A stretch of DNA of 64,000 nucleotides, taken from positions 11,123,201 to 11,187,200 of the forward strand of contig OW203984.1 in NCBI GenBank assembly GCA_934047225.1. Reading direction: 5' to 3'. The translations under genes were made by a program, and so were the position numbers. This DNA comes from Ypsolopha sequella. Taxonomy: Eukaryota; Arthropoda; Insecta; Lepidoptera; Ypsolophidae. The notes under the pieces are model-generated. The model was not told where the DNA came from. It did no database searches and was given only the letters and a program-made list of their open reading frames with translations. Shown in pieces: positions 1 to 10,756 of this stretch; position 1 is the first letter of the stretch, and each line of letters begins with the position of its first letter.

Positions 1-1254
1 TGTTGTTTCGCTGTGTGATCACTAGTATTACGCGTCCAAGAAAAAGGGGTCAAAGAGCCAACGTATAATCGCCTCTATGAAAGGCCAATAAGGTATTTGC
101 CATTAGACTTATTATGCTGGACGGGTAATAAAGTTGCTAGGGTATGCCATCCTCTTAACGATCTTATGTGTTTCTTCCATAGTGTATGGTTTCTTCACTT
201 TCTAGCAGCAGTCGAAGGCTTCGTCGGCTAAAATCAAAGATTATGTTTTAATTGTATTGGAAGTTCCGTTTTGCCAGTTTTACTAATAAATTTCAAATTT
301 ATGGAATCTAATAAGTTACTCTTATAATTTGCTCATCATAATTTATTAAACACCTATATGACTAATCTACCTATATTACCAAATTACCTATATTTCGGTA
401 TACGAGACCATTAGGTAGGATCGCGAAATTGAATTTGTGTGACTCTGTGGAACTAGTACTATGCTATGGAATGACGCCTCTTAAGTTCGTCTATGTCCTG
501 TGTATTTCTCTGTTTTTCGTGGTATTTCATTTCTTTTTGTAAGCAAATTTTATATAAAGATCTGCACCCCCTTTATGTTGGGGGATGGAGGATGAAAGTT
601 ACGGAATTTTGATTTTTAAATTTTTTATGTGCAAATCCTAGCATGTATGCCAAATTTCAGCTTTCAAGGACTTTTGGAAGTTTGGAATAGACATTTTTAT
701 ATACCTAATACAAAATAGGTCCCAAGGCTAGGCTCTTAAGGCGAGGGTATCCGGAGAAATTGGTCCTGCTCCAACGCTTTCTTTTTACTCTTGACTATCG
801 TGCTCAGTGGAAGCGGGCCGCTCAGAAATTTCACGATTTCAAAGTGTTTTTATTTATTACTTTGGAATGAGAAGGATGGGTTTTTAATATGACGACCGTT
901 TATATCTCATTTTGTACCACGTTTATTTTGATAAGTTTTATTGTCCAAAACCTAATATAACTCAAATAAAATAATATTTACATCACAGTTTAGGTCTATC
1001 TTTGCGATTTCATCGGATGCAGGGTAATGCAAGTAATCGCGTATCGAATGGCCTAAATATTACGATCAGAGAGTTAAATATGACATATATTTTTTTCAAA
1101 ATTTTCTTGTCAGTTTGAAAACAGACAAATTGGGAGAACCCCGCCTTAACGTTTTGTTTAAAGGTGTCAGGAATTAGTTGTAATTATAAAAGTGACAAGG
1201 TTTCCTGGTGGGTTACGCAGGCACGATACCGTTCCCGCCCGCGACCGTGTGTAT
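1..1254. other. AT-rich non-coding stretch, nothing recognised
   Basis: No open frame of note on either strand and no repeat shared with the rest of the window that I could find. It is AT-rich with short homopolymer runs. Confidence 0.5.
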
Positions 1255-1555
1255 AAAAAACCGACCAAGTGCGAGTCGGACTCGCGCACGAAGGGTTCCG
1301 TACCATTATCTATAAAGACGGCAAAAAAAAAAACTGTTGTATGGGACCCCCCTTAAATATTTATTTTATTCTGTTTTTAGTATGTGTTGTTATAGCGGCA
1401 ACAGAAATACATCATCTGTGAAAATCTCAACTGTCTAGCTATCATGGTTCATTAGATACAGCCTGGTGACAGACGGACAGACGGACTGACGGACAGCGGA
1501 GTCTTAGTAATAGGGTCCCGTTAGTTACCCTTTTGGGTACGGAACCCTAAAAATA
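1255..1555 (+). repeat. Interspersed repeat with GGGTTCCGTACC arms
   Basis: The left part carries the phrase AAGTGCGAGTCGGACTCGCG and then GGGTTCCGTACC. The right end carries GACAGACGGACAG, then GGGTACGGAACCCT, the complement of the left arm. This layout is familiar from a very abundant lepidopteran repeat. Partial relatives occur near 40230-40300, 48846-48895 and 63075-63190. It is non-coding, and I cannot assign it to a transposon class with confidence. Confidence 0.7.
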
Positions 1556-1844
1556 ACAAACGAAAAACACAGTCTCAAACTGCCTATCGCTTCATACGTC
1601 ATACCTTTGTAAGCGCGATGCAATTCAATTCATCCGCAACATTAATCTGGATAAAGTTATGTCGCAAGTGGACCCGCAATATCCGTCTGTAAAGGCTTTA
1701 CAAAGGATTCTGGTGACGTCACAAGGAATATTGTCTTCGTACACTGCACCGCTATTACTGTCCGGATTTACTAAGACAGATTGAAAGTATTTGAGAAACT
1801 AACAAGTCGTTCACGATATGACAGTTATTTGCGACGATATATTA

Positions 1845-2259
1845 GGTCTTTACATATGAAATTGCTGTTTTCTATAGAGAATTTGAAGGAAACTCAATTT
1901 TCAGTTCTAAAATTTTTGCATTTTTTTAGGAATGACAAATCCAAATTTTGTAATTTATTTTGTGTATGAATGAGACAACATTAAGCTAACAGCAACATTA
2001 ATTTAATTTTTGAAAAGTGTCAGGTGTAAAAAATTATTACGAATCTTGTCATATAAACGGATGGCATTTAGGATGAACTGCTTTTGAACATTTCATTTTT
2101 ATAAATAAACTGAAAATAAAAACAAAATTTAATACGTAGATGTGAACCTTGAAATCAACTTTCAAACAAAAAACAAGTAATTCAAATAGCTATTGAATTA
2201 CAGGAATTATGAACTCATGAATCTGTAAGAAAATTTTGGCAGTTTCATAGGTAAAGACC
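1845..2259. mobile_element. MITE family H, copy 1 (TA-flanked, Tc1/mariner-like)
   Basis: The ends are inverted copies of each other: GGTCTTTACATATGAAATTG on the left, and the complement of CAGTTTCATAGGTAAAGACC on the right. TA dinucleotides flank both sides (1843-1844 and 2260-2261), the target duplication used by Tc1/mariner elements. There is no transposase inside; the 62-codon reading frame at 1781-1969 starts outside the element. An inverted, longer copy lies at 6452-7028. Confidence 0.7.
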
Positions 2260-2289
2260 TATCAAAACCTAATAAATATAAGATTGATT

Positions 2290-2375
2290 TTGTGCATACA
2301 TACACATGTCTGTCTCCCAAAGGGGTAAGCAGAGACTCTGCTACGATCCTGACACATCTCTTTCGCCTCTTCTAT
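2290..2375 (+). repeat. Short interspersed repeat (CTACGATCCTGACACA)
   Basis: It contains CCCAAAGGGGTAAGCAGAGAC followed by CTACGATCCTGACACA and CTCTTTCGCCTCTT. The same motif recurs at about 60137-60210 inside a hAT-like element, and in reverse at 3293-3352. Non-coding; probably a SINE fragment. Confidence 0.5.
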
Positions 2376-2403
2376 CTATCTAGTCATACAAGCCTAATAA
2401 TTT

Positions 2404-2545
2404 GTTAGGGTCCTTGCTACTGAATATATAGAACTTGGCAAGTTATCATAGTCAATTATTTACATAAGTATGTATGATGTAACTGTTTAAACTTTAGCTG
2501 TGAAAACTTGCCAAATTCTACATTTTCAGTAGCAAGGACCCTAAC
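2404..2545. mobile_element. Palindromic MITE, 142 bp
   Basis: The left end GTTAGGGTCCTTGCTACTGA is repeated in reverse at the right end (TCAGTAGCAAGGACCCTAAC). A second inner pair (AACTTGGCAAGTT against AACTTGCCAAATT) extends the stem to about 40 bp per side. Only one copy was found in this window. Confidence 0.65.
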
Positions 2546-4319
2546 ACTTTCTTTTGAAACAAATGAAGAACGATGTACATTATTGCGGTTAAACTGAAGG
2601 AACCTCATAAACCTCGGCGCCGAATTTGATCTCAATTCTTTTTTTTGCGAAGCTGACAGTCCTGCACTTTTTTGTACAGAACTCGGCCCCTTTTTCACAT
2701 TTATGTTTTTGGTGGGATAATACTTACTGATATAAAGGCATTTTCGATTATTTTTCTGATGAGCTCAGGTTACTACGAGGGTCAGGTTTCACCTTTTTAT
2801 GAACCCAAGTTGCCAACTTGACGAAGAAAACTTATCAATTTTAAAAAGAGCAAATTCCCTTACATTAAGTTAATCTACCGTGATTGATAGCCAACAAGTC
2901 TGGAGTTTACTCCAAAGGGCCTTTAATGTGGAAACTTTTTGATGGAAAAGCCCTCTCCTGAAGCTGGTCTACATTTCACTGTCAGGAAAGAAGTTCATTA
3001 TTGATTGGCAACCTTTTAGGTAACATTATGTAAATTTTTAAGGGTGAACACGTCGACATTTTACGAAATCAAAATGCATTAAACATGGAATTGTTCCAAT
3101 TTAAAATTAACTTTTACCGAAATAAATGTTATTTAAAAATAAAAAGTAGTAGGGTAGTAGGTATTACAACTTTTTATCAATACGAAAAATCATATTCTAA
3201 ATTAAAATTACCTATGACCTAAACAAATGAAAATCTACTATTAAAATTAAATTAAACCTAAATGAATGAAAATAAAAAAAATTAACATGAATGTGTCAGG
3301 ATCGTTCAGATGGAAATACGTAGTCTCTACCTACTCCTCTGGGAAACAGATTAATAATTTATGTTGTTTTTATTTGTTTAATATTTGTCCTAATGTATTT
3401 TAGTAACAAGCATTGGTTTTTTTAATCTTGCGTTTTTCAATTTCCTTCAAATAAATTTCTTTATTTCTTTCAAACAGGCTTGAATATATACAATACAAAA
3501 GCGTTATTTCAACAAAATGAAATAAAATACAATTAATTAATACAAAGGTACTTAATACAAAAGTTGTTATAATTCAGGGCATAATTAACAGTGATCCCAA
3601 AAACTAGGTCGAACCTGAAAGGCGGGGACCTAATAGAAATTACAGTTGTTATTATTTGTATATATCGTGTATATCTAGTAGTCTGGTAGTCTACCACGAC
3701 TTCCATATTTCTCAGAGAACAATAAATCATCAATTCACCTATTTCCCAGACAACACTCGACCCAATACTTAAGGCTGGCACACGGACGCTGTACATAATT
3801 GAGCAGCTCATTTGTACGCCGGAAGCAGCTGGTCTCCGCCGGAAGTGGTGCCGACGTGCACGGTCGCTGCACTACTTCCGCTTCCGGTACCCGAGTCTAG
3901 CTACAGCGCTACGTCATTTTCTGAATGATCTCCCAAGTATCAGTTTTGTACGATCACCTTTTATGTAAAATTTTAGAATCGCTAGCAACGAAAAAGGATG
4001 AAAGATAACTGAATAATAAAAAATGTAAAACCAATTTTATGTACCTAGGTACTTTTTACTCTTAACTTTTCCCAGCACAACTGGGGGCCAAAATTACATA
4101 GGTACATTGTGTTATTCGCACGCAATGTGTCATTTGTTGTGGTCCTTATTTCTACTCTGAATTTGGCTGCATAAAATAAATCAAATTTATGTTACTGCCT
4201 AATGCTACTCCGACAAGAGCATCGCTCTAAAATCTACGACGACGAAATAGTTAAAATCTAATTAAACGACTGATTGCTCACTTCTGCTCACTGCTAATTT
4301 TAACTATATAGTATTTCAT
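2546..4319. other. AT-rich non-coding stretch
   Basis: There is no supported gene. It holds an antisense fragment of the CTACGATCCTGACACA repeat at about 3293-3352, and a less AT-rich island at 3770-3910 that I could not identify. The rest is low-complexity AT-rich sequence. Confidence 0.5.
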
Positions 4320-4476
4320 CCATCATCCATCCATCAGCCTTTGTCTTTGGCGGTCCTCTTGGAAGTCATGCCCATACTCACACACGCTGGGCAGGCGGGT
4401 TGGTGAGCGCGGTGCCGCAACCCTCGCACCAGTGACGCCGCTGCCCGTCACCAGTCTGTTTTATATAAGGTCCGGC
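4320..4476 (-). repeat. Family A repeat (GATG tail), truncated copy
   Basis: The CATCCATCATCC tail is followed by the shared block CCCATACTCACACACGCTGG and GGTTGGTGAGCGCGGTGCCG, then AGTGACGCCGCTGCCCGTCA. It stops at about the TATATAAGG phrase where the longer copies (8711, 44731, 54043) continue, so it lacks the head. The tail marks the 3' end, so the element reads on the - strand. Confidence 0.8.
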
Positions 4477-5640
4477 TGCTTTGAATGGATATCAGTGCAA
4501 GTACGAGTCAGTGCGTGAGTGCAAATATATCCATTGAGCTAAAAGTGATCGAACCACCGCGTTCACAAAGTGCAGGTGTAGATAATAAGATACGGTTTAA
4601 TTTTAGAGACACTATATTTTTCTAATTTAATCAAGAAATAATACTTAAATAACAGTCAAACACTTAAAAATCTACCTACAAAATAAAACTTTCCTAAAAC
4701 AAAACACTAACATAAATAAAACCCTTATAAAACCTAGAGACACTACATTATAAATCAACATAATCAAATACAATTCCTAGTACAGGCAGGAACAAAAATA
4801 TTTTTTTTTCATATATCATTTAAAGGGTCATTAAACATTGTTCCTGATCACTAATGGAGTCTCCAGTATGAATTTGCGTGGTTGATTAAATTTCGCCTTA
4901 TATAATATAATGTATTTTTTATGATATTATCGTGGCTTGCAAATAATTGGATTTTCCATAGTATCATTAAAAATACGTTGATGCATATAGTAAACAATTG
5001 GTATACATTTCTGTTAGCTAAAAGTTGTATTGTGGGCGTTATAATTATTTCTATTATATATTATATATATATTATATATTTATATTGTTACAAATCTGGA
5101 GAACTGACTCCCAAATTTCCAAGCTCCAAAGTTTAAGCTTTACATTCTTATAATAGCAATAAAGACACGTACGCGGTCACTCCACTTCAGGCATCCTTCG
5201 CCAGTTTGCTTATTCTGTGTTCTGCAAATGTTTACACAAGGTTCAAAATGTAATTTAAACATGAACCATTGAATTGTTTTGGGACTTTACAGCAAAATTT
5301 TCGGTGGTAAGATTGGGTCGAAACGTGATTTAATTTAAATACTACCCTTTCGCCCGCGCCTCCGCCCGCGTTTATTCAATCTTGACCCCGTTTTCGGTTT
5401 GGCGAATATTTTATCAACACCTCTTATAGCCTATCTGTTGACCAGGGTCACTACGATGATAATAAAGAAAACTGCATCCCAATCCGTTACATACAGACAG
5501 TCAAAAATTCAAAAAATTGTTGGTTTGGCCTTAGTACAATACTCAGTACTCATTTCATTTAATATTTTGCAAAAATAATCAATGTGCAGATACGACTTTT
5601 TTACTACTTTATTATCACTTCACTTCACTTCACTTCACTA
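4477..5640. other. AT-rich non-coding stretch with a repeat scrap
   Basis: No gene is supported. TTCGCCCGCGCCTCCGCCCG at about 5350 matches a phrase also present near 49147 and 49809 and is a fragment of a dispersed repeat. A short (CACTT)n run ends at 5640, where the Helitron begins. Confidence 0.45.
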
Positions 5641-6302
5641 TCACTACATAGTATAAAACAAAGTCGCTTCCCGCTGTCTGTATATCCCTATGTATGCTTA
5701 GATCTTTAAAACTACGCAACGGATTTTGATGCAATTTTTTTTAACAGATAGAGTGATTCAAAAGAAAAGTTTATATGTATAATACATGCAAAATATAGCA
5801 GATTAACACTGATAATTTTAGAGGTTTCTAATGTGATGTCGTAAATAAACGCATTTTTTTGCGCTTACATAGCAAACGCTGGCTAAACCCTACGAGATAT
5901 ATCAAAATAATGTACTACAGTATTGTACACCTTAAAAAGTTCTACAAAAAGTCTGCGATGGTATATGTCTATCTCTTAGGGATAACCCACAATAACCATT
6001 TTTTATCCTTTACTTTTTACGAGAAATGTCTTATTACGAAACCATTTTAAGCAATACAGCATTAATCCTTATCCAGTTAAGTACCTTAAATACATTTTGC
6101 ATTTAATATAGATCAATATGGCTCTTTATAGCATGTAATTTAAATTTTCACATGGCCAATTATATGTCGCTCTTTCAAGAGTAACCTCTAAAGAAAACAT
6201 GTTTGTATTGTCTTATGACAAAAAAGCTGTGAACGTTGTAAATAGAGACATTCTGTAGTATATTTAGTATCAGCATTGCACCCGTGCGGGGCGGGTCGCT
6301 AG
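5641..6302 (+). mobile_element. Non-autonomous Helitron-like element
   Basis: The proposed left end is TC (5641-5642), preceded by A. The right end has a short hairpin (ACCCG 6280-6284, CGGGT 6292-6296) followed at once by CGCTAG and a host T. TC at the left, a hairpin then CTAG at the right, and insertion between A and T are the defining Helitron marks. No Rep/helicase is encoded, so the copy is non-autonomous. The body contains GATCTTTAAAACTACGCAAC, a phrase familiar from abundant lepidopteran repeats. The left end is less certain than the right. Confidence 0.65.
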
Positions 6303-6451
6303 TTTTTATTAAATTATACAGATTGCTAGACTTGATAGACGTCCACTTAATCACTTTACACCTTGGCAGCTCCAAATGGATGCCAAACTTATATTTTTGT
6401 CTCATTTAGATCGTTCTCTTTTAAATGGTACTAAAAATGTGATTAATAATA

Positions 6452-7028
6452 GGCCTTTACATATGAAATTGCCAACATTTTCTTATAGATTCATGAGTTC
6501 ATAATTCCTGTAATTCAATGGCTATTTCAATTATTTGTTTTTTGTTTGAAAGTTGATTTCAAGTTTTTACATCTATGTATTCAACTTTGTTTTTATTTTC
6601 AGTTTGATTATTAAAATTAAATTCTATTTTTTACCGAGGTGATTAGGGACTGGCACCTGGAATACAGATCTTTCGGTTTAGCTCAGGTGCCAAGGTATTA
6701 TTGTATAGTTTTTCCTTAAAAATAAAAATGCGTATTTATTTATGTATAGCTATAAGTTTTCCTGTTGTAAATAAACAATATTATTATTATAAACAATATT
6801 ATTATATTATATTATTATTAATAAAATTTTCATTCAATAAGATTCGTTATAATTTATTACATGTAACACTTTTCAAAATTAAATGCATGTTGCTGTTTGC
6901 AATACACAAAAGAAACTACATAATTTGGATTTGTCATTCCTAAAAAAAAAAAAGGAAAAATGTTAGTACTGCAAATTCAGTTTCCTTCAAATTATCTATA
7001 GAAAACGGCAATTTCATATGTAAAGATC
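6452..7028. mobile_element. MITE family H, copy 2, with an internal insertion
   Basis: It matches copy 1 (1845-2259) in inverted orientation, with ends GGCCTTTACATATGAAATTG and the complement of CAATTTCATATGTAAAGATC. TA flanks both ends (6450-6451, 7029-7030). It is about 160 bp longer than copy 1. The extra central part includes CAGATCTTTCGGTTTAGCTC, a phrase also present at the end of the LINE fragment near 35850, so another repeat has probably inserted here. Confidence 0.65.
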
Positions 7029-7030
7029 TA

Positions 7031-8028
7031 ATATATAGGTATACTTGTGACATATCAGAATAAATAAATTTGTATTTGTAATTTGTAAATTTTTAAAACC
7101 GAAATATATGGAAAACATTTAGATCAAAAATCTAATGATGGAATTACAGTCAACTCGTCTTCAGATCTAAAGTGTTAATTGGAATCGTCACCAGCATGCA
7201 AGATTTGAAAATCCAATAAAGTTGCTATTAGATTTTAGGCCACCGGCTTCCACGGTAGGTTGTGAAATTGGTTGTGACCAAAATACGACTGGAGAGCTGT
7301 GGCCACTTAGTGGGACGCCCGCCCGCACGAGCGAATGTGGCTGAAGCCTTAGAGACTAAACCTAAACTGCACTCAGAGAATATCAAAGATACGAGTATAC
7401 ATGTGGTTTACTAGAAACTGTATATTACGTATGTTGCGTACTTGTAAACTTAATAAATATTATTTTAAAGCCTTTTTTTGGCTTTTAATAGTTTTAAACA
7501 GATTTTATTACATTAATAATAAATATTTATGTATATAAATATACATATACATTTTTAATAAAAAGTATTAATTATTTTCGAGATATATTTTCTGATGGAT
7601 GAATGGATGCAGAAAAAGAAATCACTTCCCCACAGAAAAAGACGAGAAGGTATATGGGGAAGAGAATACTTTTCGCGTAATTTCTGATGTTTTTTGGTGG
7701 TACTTGTTTAGTTTAAACAGTAGAGCATGTGGTTTCATTTACTGAACACGCTCACAAGTTGTTCCCAGCCCCACGAATTATTCATGACTAATATGCCCAT
7801 TATGCCCACGTTGTTTTCCAATATGGTGGCGATTCAACGCCCTTCAAAAATGACTTTCTCAAAATATTAGACACAAAGTGTTAGTTCAGTAGCGACCTCT
7901 GGAAACGCATTGACGTACAGTTTTCCGCTCAGCGAAGCATGAGATACAGAATCTGGAGAGATCACACTTACTCATATTGCAATGCTGAACAAGTGCAAGT
8001 GCAAGCAGCACCCGTTTTAGCACAATGT
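7031..8028. other. Non-coding, nothing recognised
   Basis: No gene and no repeat matching elsewhere in the window. A GC-richer patch at 7240-7340 (CGCCCGCCCGCACGAGCG) is unexplained. Confidence 0.4.
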
Positions 8029-8452
8029 TTAAGGCGATATGCGAAAAAAATACGGGTGTTTCTTTTCTGTGTATTTCATGAAATGCAGGGAAAATTTTAA
8101 TAAGTTTCTGGTATGTGCATTTTGACTATATAATCTAGGGTTTTAAAATTGGAAAACATGTTTGGATACATTTTCCTCGATAGAAATAATTGTTGAAATG
8201 AGGTCTTTAAACACACTTTTTCTCCTCGTTTGATGAATAGGAACCATATACAGAACTCAAACATATTTTATTAGGTGTGTTTCAACAATATCTAAAGATT
8301 TAATATTTGAAATTCTGCTAGCTATTTTAGTTTTTTTAATAAAAATATAAAACCAACTTTTTTCCCTTTTGCCCTGAATCCGCCCCTCTCGCTCTGCGCG
8401 ATTTTTCGCTTGGAGTGACAGGGACAAAAATAAAATTCACATAGCCTCTTAA
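8029..8452 (+). mobile_element. Family B element, TTAA-bounded, copy 1
   Basis: It begins TTAAGGCGATATGCG and ends in a degenerate complement of that end (AGCCTCTTAA). It carries the family landmarks CTCGATAGAAATAA, TTGAAATGAGGTCTT, GCTAGCTATTTTAG and CGATTTTTCGCTTGGAGTGA. An inverted copy lies at 9515-9938 and more distant copies at 15700, 32034, 36715, 46455 and 63207. TTAA at both edges suggests a piggyBac-type target duplication. No transposase is encoded. Confidence 0.65.
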
Positions 8453-8453
8453 A

Positions 8454-8560
8454 CGCGCGCGACGGAACTTTGTTGAATCACAAGTGCGAGGAGCGTGACG
8501 TTTAGTATGTCACGCTCCTCGCACTTGTTACTCAACTAAGTCGCGTCGCGCGCGTTTCAA
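8454..8560. repeat. Strong hairpin with GC-rich outer arms
   Basis: CAAGTGCGAGGAGCGTGAC (8482-8500) is followed by a loop of about 9 nt and its exact complement GTCACGCTCCTCGCACTTG. Outer arms rich in CGCG (8454-8468 and 8541-8556) pair imperfectly. It lies directly against the end of the family B copy. It could be a small palindromic MITE; RNA from either strand would fold strongly. Confidence 0.6.
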
Positions 8561-8710
8561 CACTGTGCTACGTGTGCTGGACATGCGACGACATGACGCG
8601 TATGCTGAACATGTCAGCACAACACTGACACCCGTTGATTTTCACGTGATGTCAAAGTTGACTCATGCGAGTAGATTTTATTTACGTTCATCGTACCTAA
8701 AGCTTATTTA

Positions 8711-9037
8711 CATCATCCATCATCCATCCACATCAGCCTAGTTTGTCCACTGCTGGACATAAGCGTTTCCAGGACTTCGCCACTCCCAGCGGTCATCCTG
8801 GAAGAATTGCCCATACTCACACAAGCTGAGCAGGCGGGTTAGTGAGCGCGGTGCCGGAACCCTCGCACACTGGCAGTCTGTTCCATATAAGGCCCGGCTA
8901 TTAGGGATGAATATACCGCCATCCATCGGTCCCGGGCATGATGGGCCTTCAGGTTTTTTGCCTGTGAGCTGTCCTCTTACTCTAAGTAAGATGGTGGTAC
9001 CTCCACAGTCAAGCCCGGCATTAGCTCTACCACCACA
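8711..9037 (-). repeat. Family A repeat (GATG tail), near full length
   Basis: The CATC-rich tail at the left marks the 3' end. Shared blocks follow in order: GTCCACTGCTGGACATAAGC, CATCCTGGAAGAATTGCCCA, GGCCCGGCTATTAGGGATGA, CCATCCATCGGTCCCGGGCA, and the GTACCTCCACAGTCAAGCCC head. The 100-codon frame on the - strand is part of the repeat and matches no protein I recognise. Confidence 0.85.
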
Positions 9038-9514
9038 CATTTATTTATTTACATGTATTGTGAAAAATAATAAACAGAAGAACAGACGCAAAATTTACTC
9101 GTGATTAAAAATTAATGTGTTTCTACCGGAATCTCCTTTAGGACCAAGGAGTTAGTTGATAGGGAAGCTTAGAATAATATTATTCTATGTAGGGAAGATA
9201 TTTTTTTCCAAATAAATAAATACTTCAAACACAGAAATTTAGTTTAACTTTTGCTGTGTCGAATTACTTATTATTCGACTCGAATGATATTCGGTCTCAC
9301 TCGCACGTCAAAGAGTAAAAGTAAAATTATTGCAATAAGAGAGTACAAAGATAGAGTATATAAAGGGGTATGAAAAGGAGCGTTCCACAATGTGACGATG
9401 AAACCCTTGGGAGAGCCAATTTTGCTAATATGGAATATTTACGTTAACCCTTGAATATTATCGTCAAGACCCCTTCATCTACTTCAGCGACTATTCATCG
9501 AATACAACGTGAAA
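9038..9514. other. Non-coding spacer between inverted family B copies
   Basis: AT-rich sequence without a supported gene or shared repeat. Confidence 0.4.
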
Positions 9515-9938
9515 TTGAAGAAGCTTTGCGAATTTCATTTTTGTCACTGTCACTCCAAGCGAAAAATCGCGCATTGCGAGAGGGGCTAGATTCAGGGCAA
9601 AACAGAAAAAAGTTGGTTATATATTTAAAAAAAAAAACTAAAATAGCTAGCAAACTTTCAAATATCAAATCTCTAAATATTGTTGAAACACACCTAATAA
9701 AATATGTTCGAGTTCGGTATATGGTTCCCATTCGTCAAATGAGGAGAAAAGGTTTGTTGAAGACCTCATTTCAACAATTATTTCTATCGAGGAAAATTTA
9801 TCCAAACATGTTTTCCAATTTCAAAACCCTAGATTATACAGTCAAAATGCATATAACAGAAATGTATTAAAATTTTCCGTGTATTTCATGAAATACACAG
9901 AAAAGAAACACCCGTATTTTTTTCGCATATCGCCTTAA
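9515..9938 (-). mobile_element. Family B element, TTAA-bounded, copy 2 (inverted)
   Basis: It reads as the reverse complement of 8029-8452 throughout, ending CGCATATCGCCTTAA. Shared blocks include GTCACTCCAAGCGAAAAATC, AAAATAGCTAGCAAA and CATTTCAACAATTATTTCTA. The 139-codon open frame across it is a by-product of the repeat and not a gene. With copy 1 it forms a large inverted repeat around about 1.06 kb. Confidence 0.65.
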
Positions 9939-9950
9939 GTCATTTTTTTA

Positions 9951-10164
9951 ACGAAAACTGGTGATAGTACTTGTCCATATAAACAACTTTTACTATGGAG
10001 CCAACCCCGAAATCGTGAAAAAAAAAAATCAGCTGTTCCATAGAAAAGTTAAATATACCTACTCGACCCAAATGTATGAAACAGCTGATTTTTTTTTCAC
10101 GATTTCAGGGTTGGCTTCATAGTAAAAGTTGTTCGTATGGACGAGTACTATCACAAGTTTTCGT
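9951..10164. mobile_element. Palindromic MITE, 214 bp
   Basis: Left arm ACGAAAACTGGTGATAGTAC continues through AACAACTTTTACTATGGAGC to an AAATCAGCTGTT block. The right arm repeats all of this in reverse (AAACAGCTGATTT, GGCTTCATAGTAAAAGTTGT, GTACTATCACAAGTTTTCGT). The arms are about 95 bp each with a short loop. Its inner core is shared with the palindrome at 35137-35390. Confidence 0.75.
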
Positions 10165-10243
10165 GAGCAAAATCACTTAAATTTCACGTTGGTTGTTTTT
10201 CCAAATAAGCCGTTATAAATGGGATAAAAAAATCGTCACAACA

Positions 10244-10480
10244 TGAATCCCCGAGAGGATGGCTGAAGTGTTCCCGAGTGTGAACTATGAAACGCAAGTC
10301 ACAGTCCATACTCGCTACACCCGCGTTTTACCGACGATTATTACGTCCCAACGTGATGGATGGTGACACACTGACCGCCGGGCACAAATACAAGCTGTTT
10401 TATTGCATGCAGGTTTCCTCACGATGTTTTCCTTCACCATTCAGCAATGAGGAAGAGTCACGATTTTTGTTAAGTATGTA
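10244..10480 (-). repeat. SINE family M fragment (body, no tRNA-like head)
   Basis: It shares ATTATTACGTCCCAACGTGA, GGGCACAAATACA and TGCATGCAGGTTTCCTCACG with copies at 39312, 52980 and 55398. The tRNA-like head seen at 55620-55712 is missing. Orientation is set by the head of the 55-kb copy. It abuts the left side of the ISL2EU-type element. Confidence 0.7.
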
Positions 10481-10612
10481 GATCGATGACAGTAAAAAAA
10501 ACATGACTTATGGTGAAAAAAATATCCAAATCGGACAAGAAATGTCGAAAGTACAGCAATTTTACTGTAGCAGTTCAAATAACGCCCGCCAGTACCAGCC
10601 GCGAGCGCGTGA

Positions 10613-10639
10613 CGTCATCCCACACATACCCGGGGCGCG
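10613..10639 (+). repeat. Left subterminal inverted repeat of the ISL2EU-type element
   Basis: CGTCATCCCACACATACC followed by a GC-rich run matches the reverse complement of 14642-14666, with two substitutions and a 2-base length difference. It lies about 118 bp upstream of the transposase start codon, so it may also be part of the promoter. Confidence 0.6.
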
Positions 10640-10756
10640 ACCCCGCACGCGCTCTTCAGTTCTGTAGGTGTACTCTGTTTCCCGCGCAGTTCTTGAGCTG
10701 TGCTTGTCACGGTCGCTTTGTTATAGATTTATTGTTGTGTATCAATATCCTTAAAA

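Noticed and set aside
9451..9870. 139-codon + strand open frame
   Set aside because: It lies inside an inverted family B repeat whose other copies are not open; composition is that of the repeat and no domain is seen.
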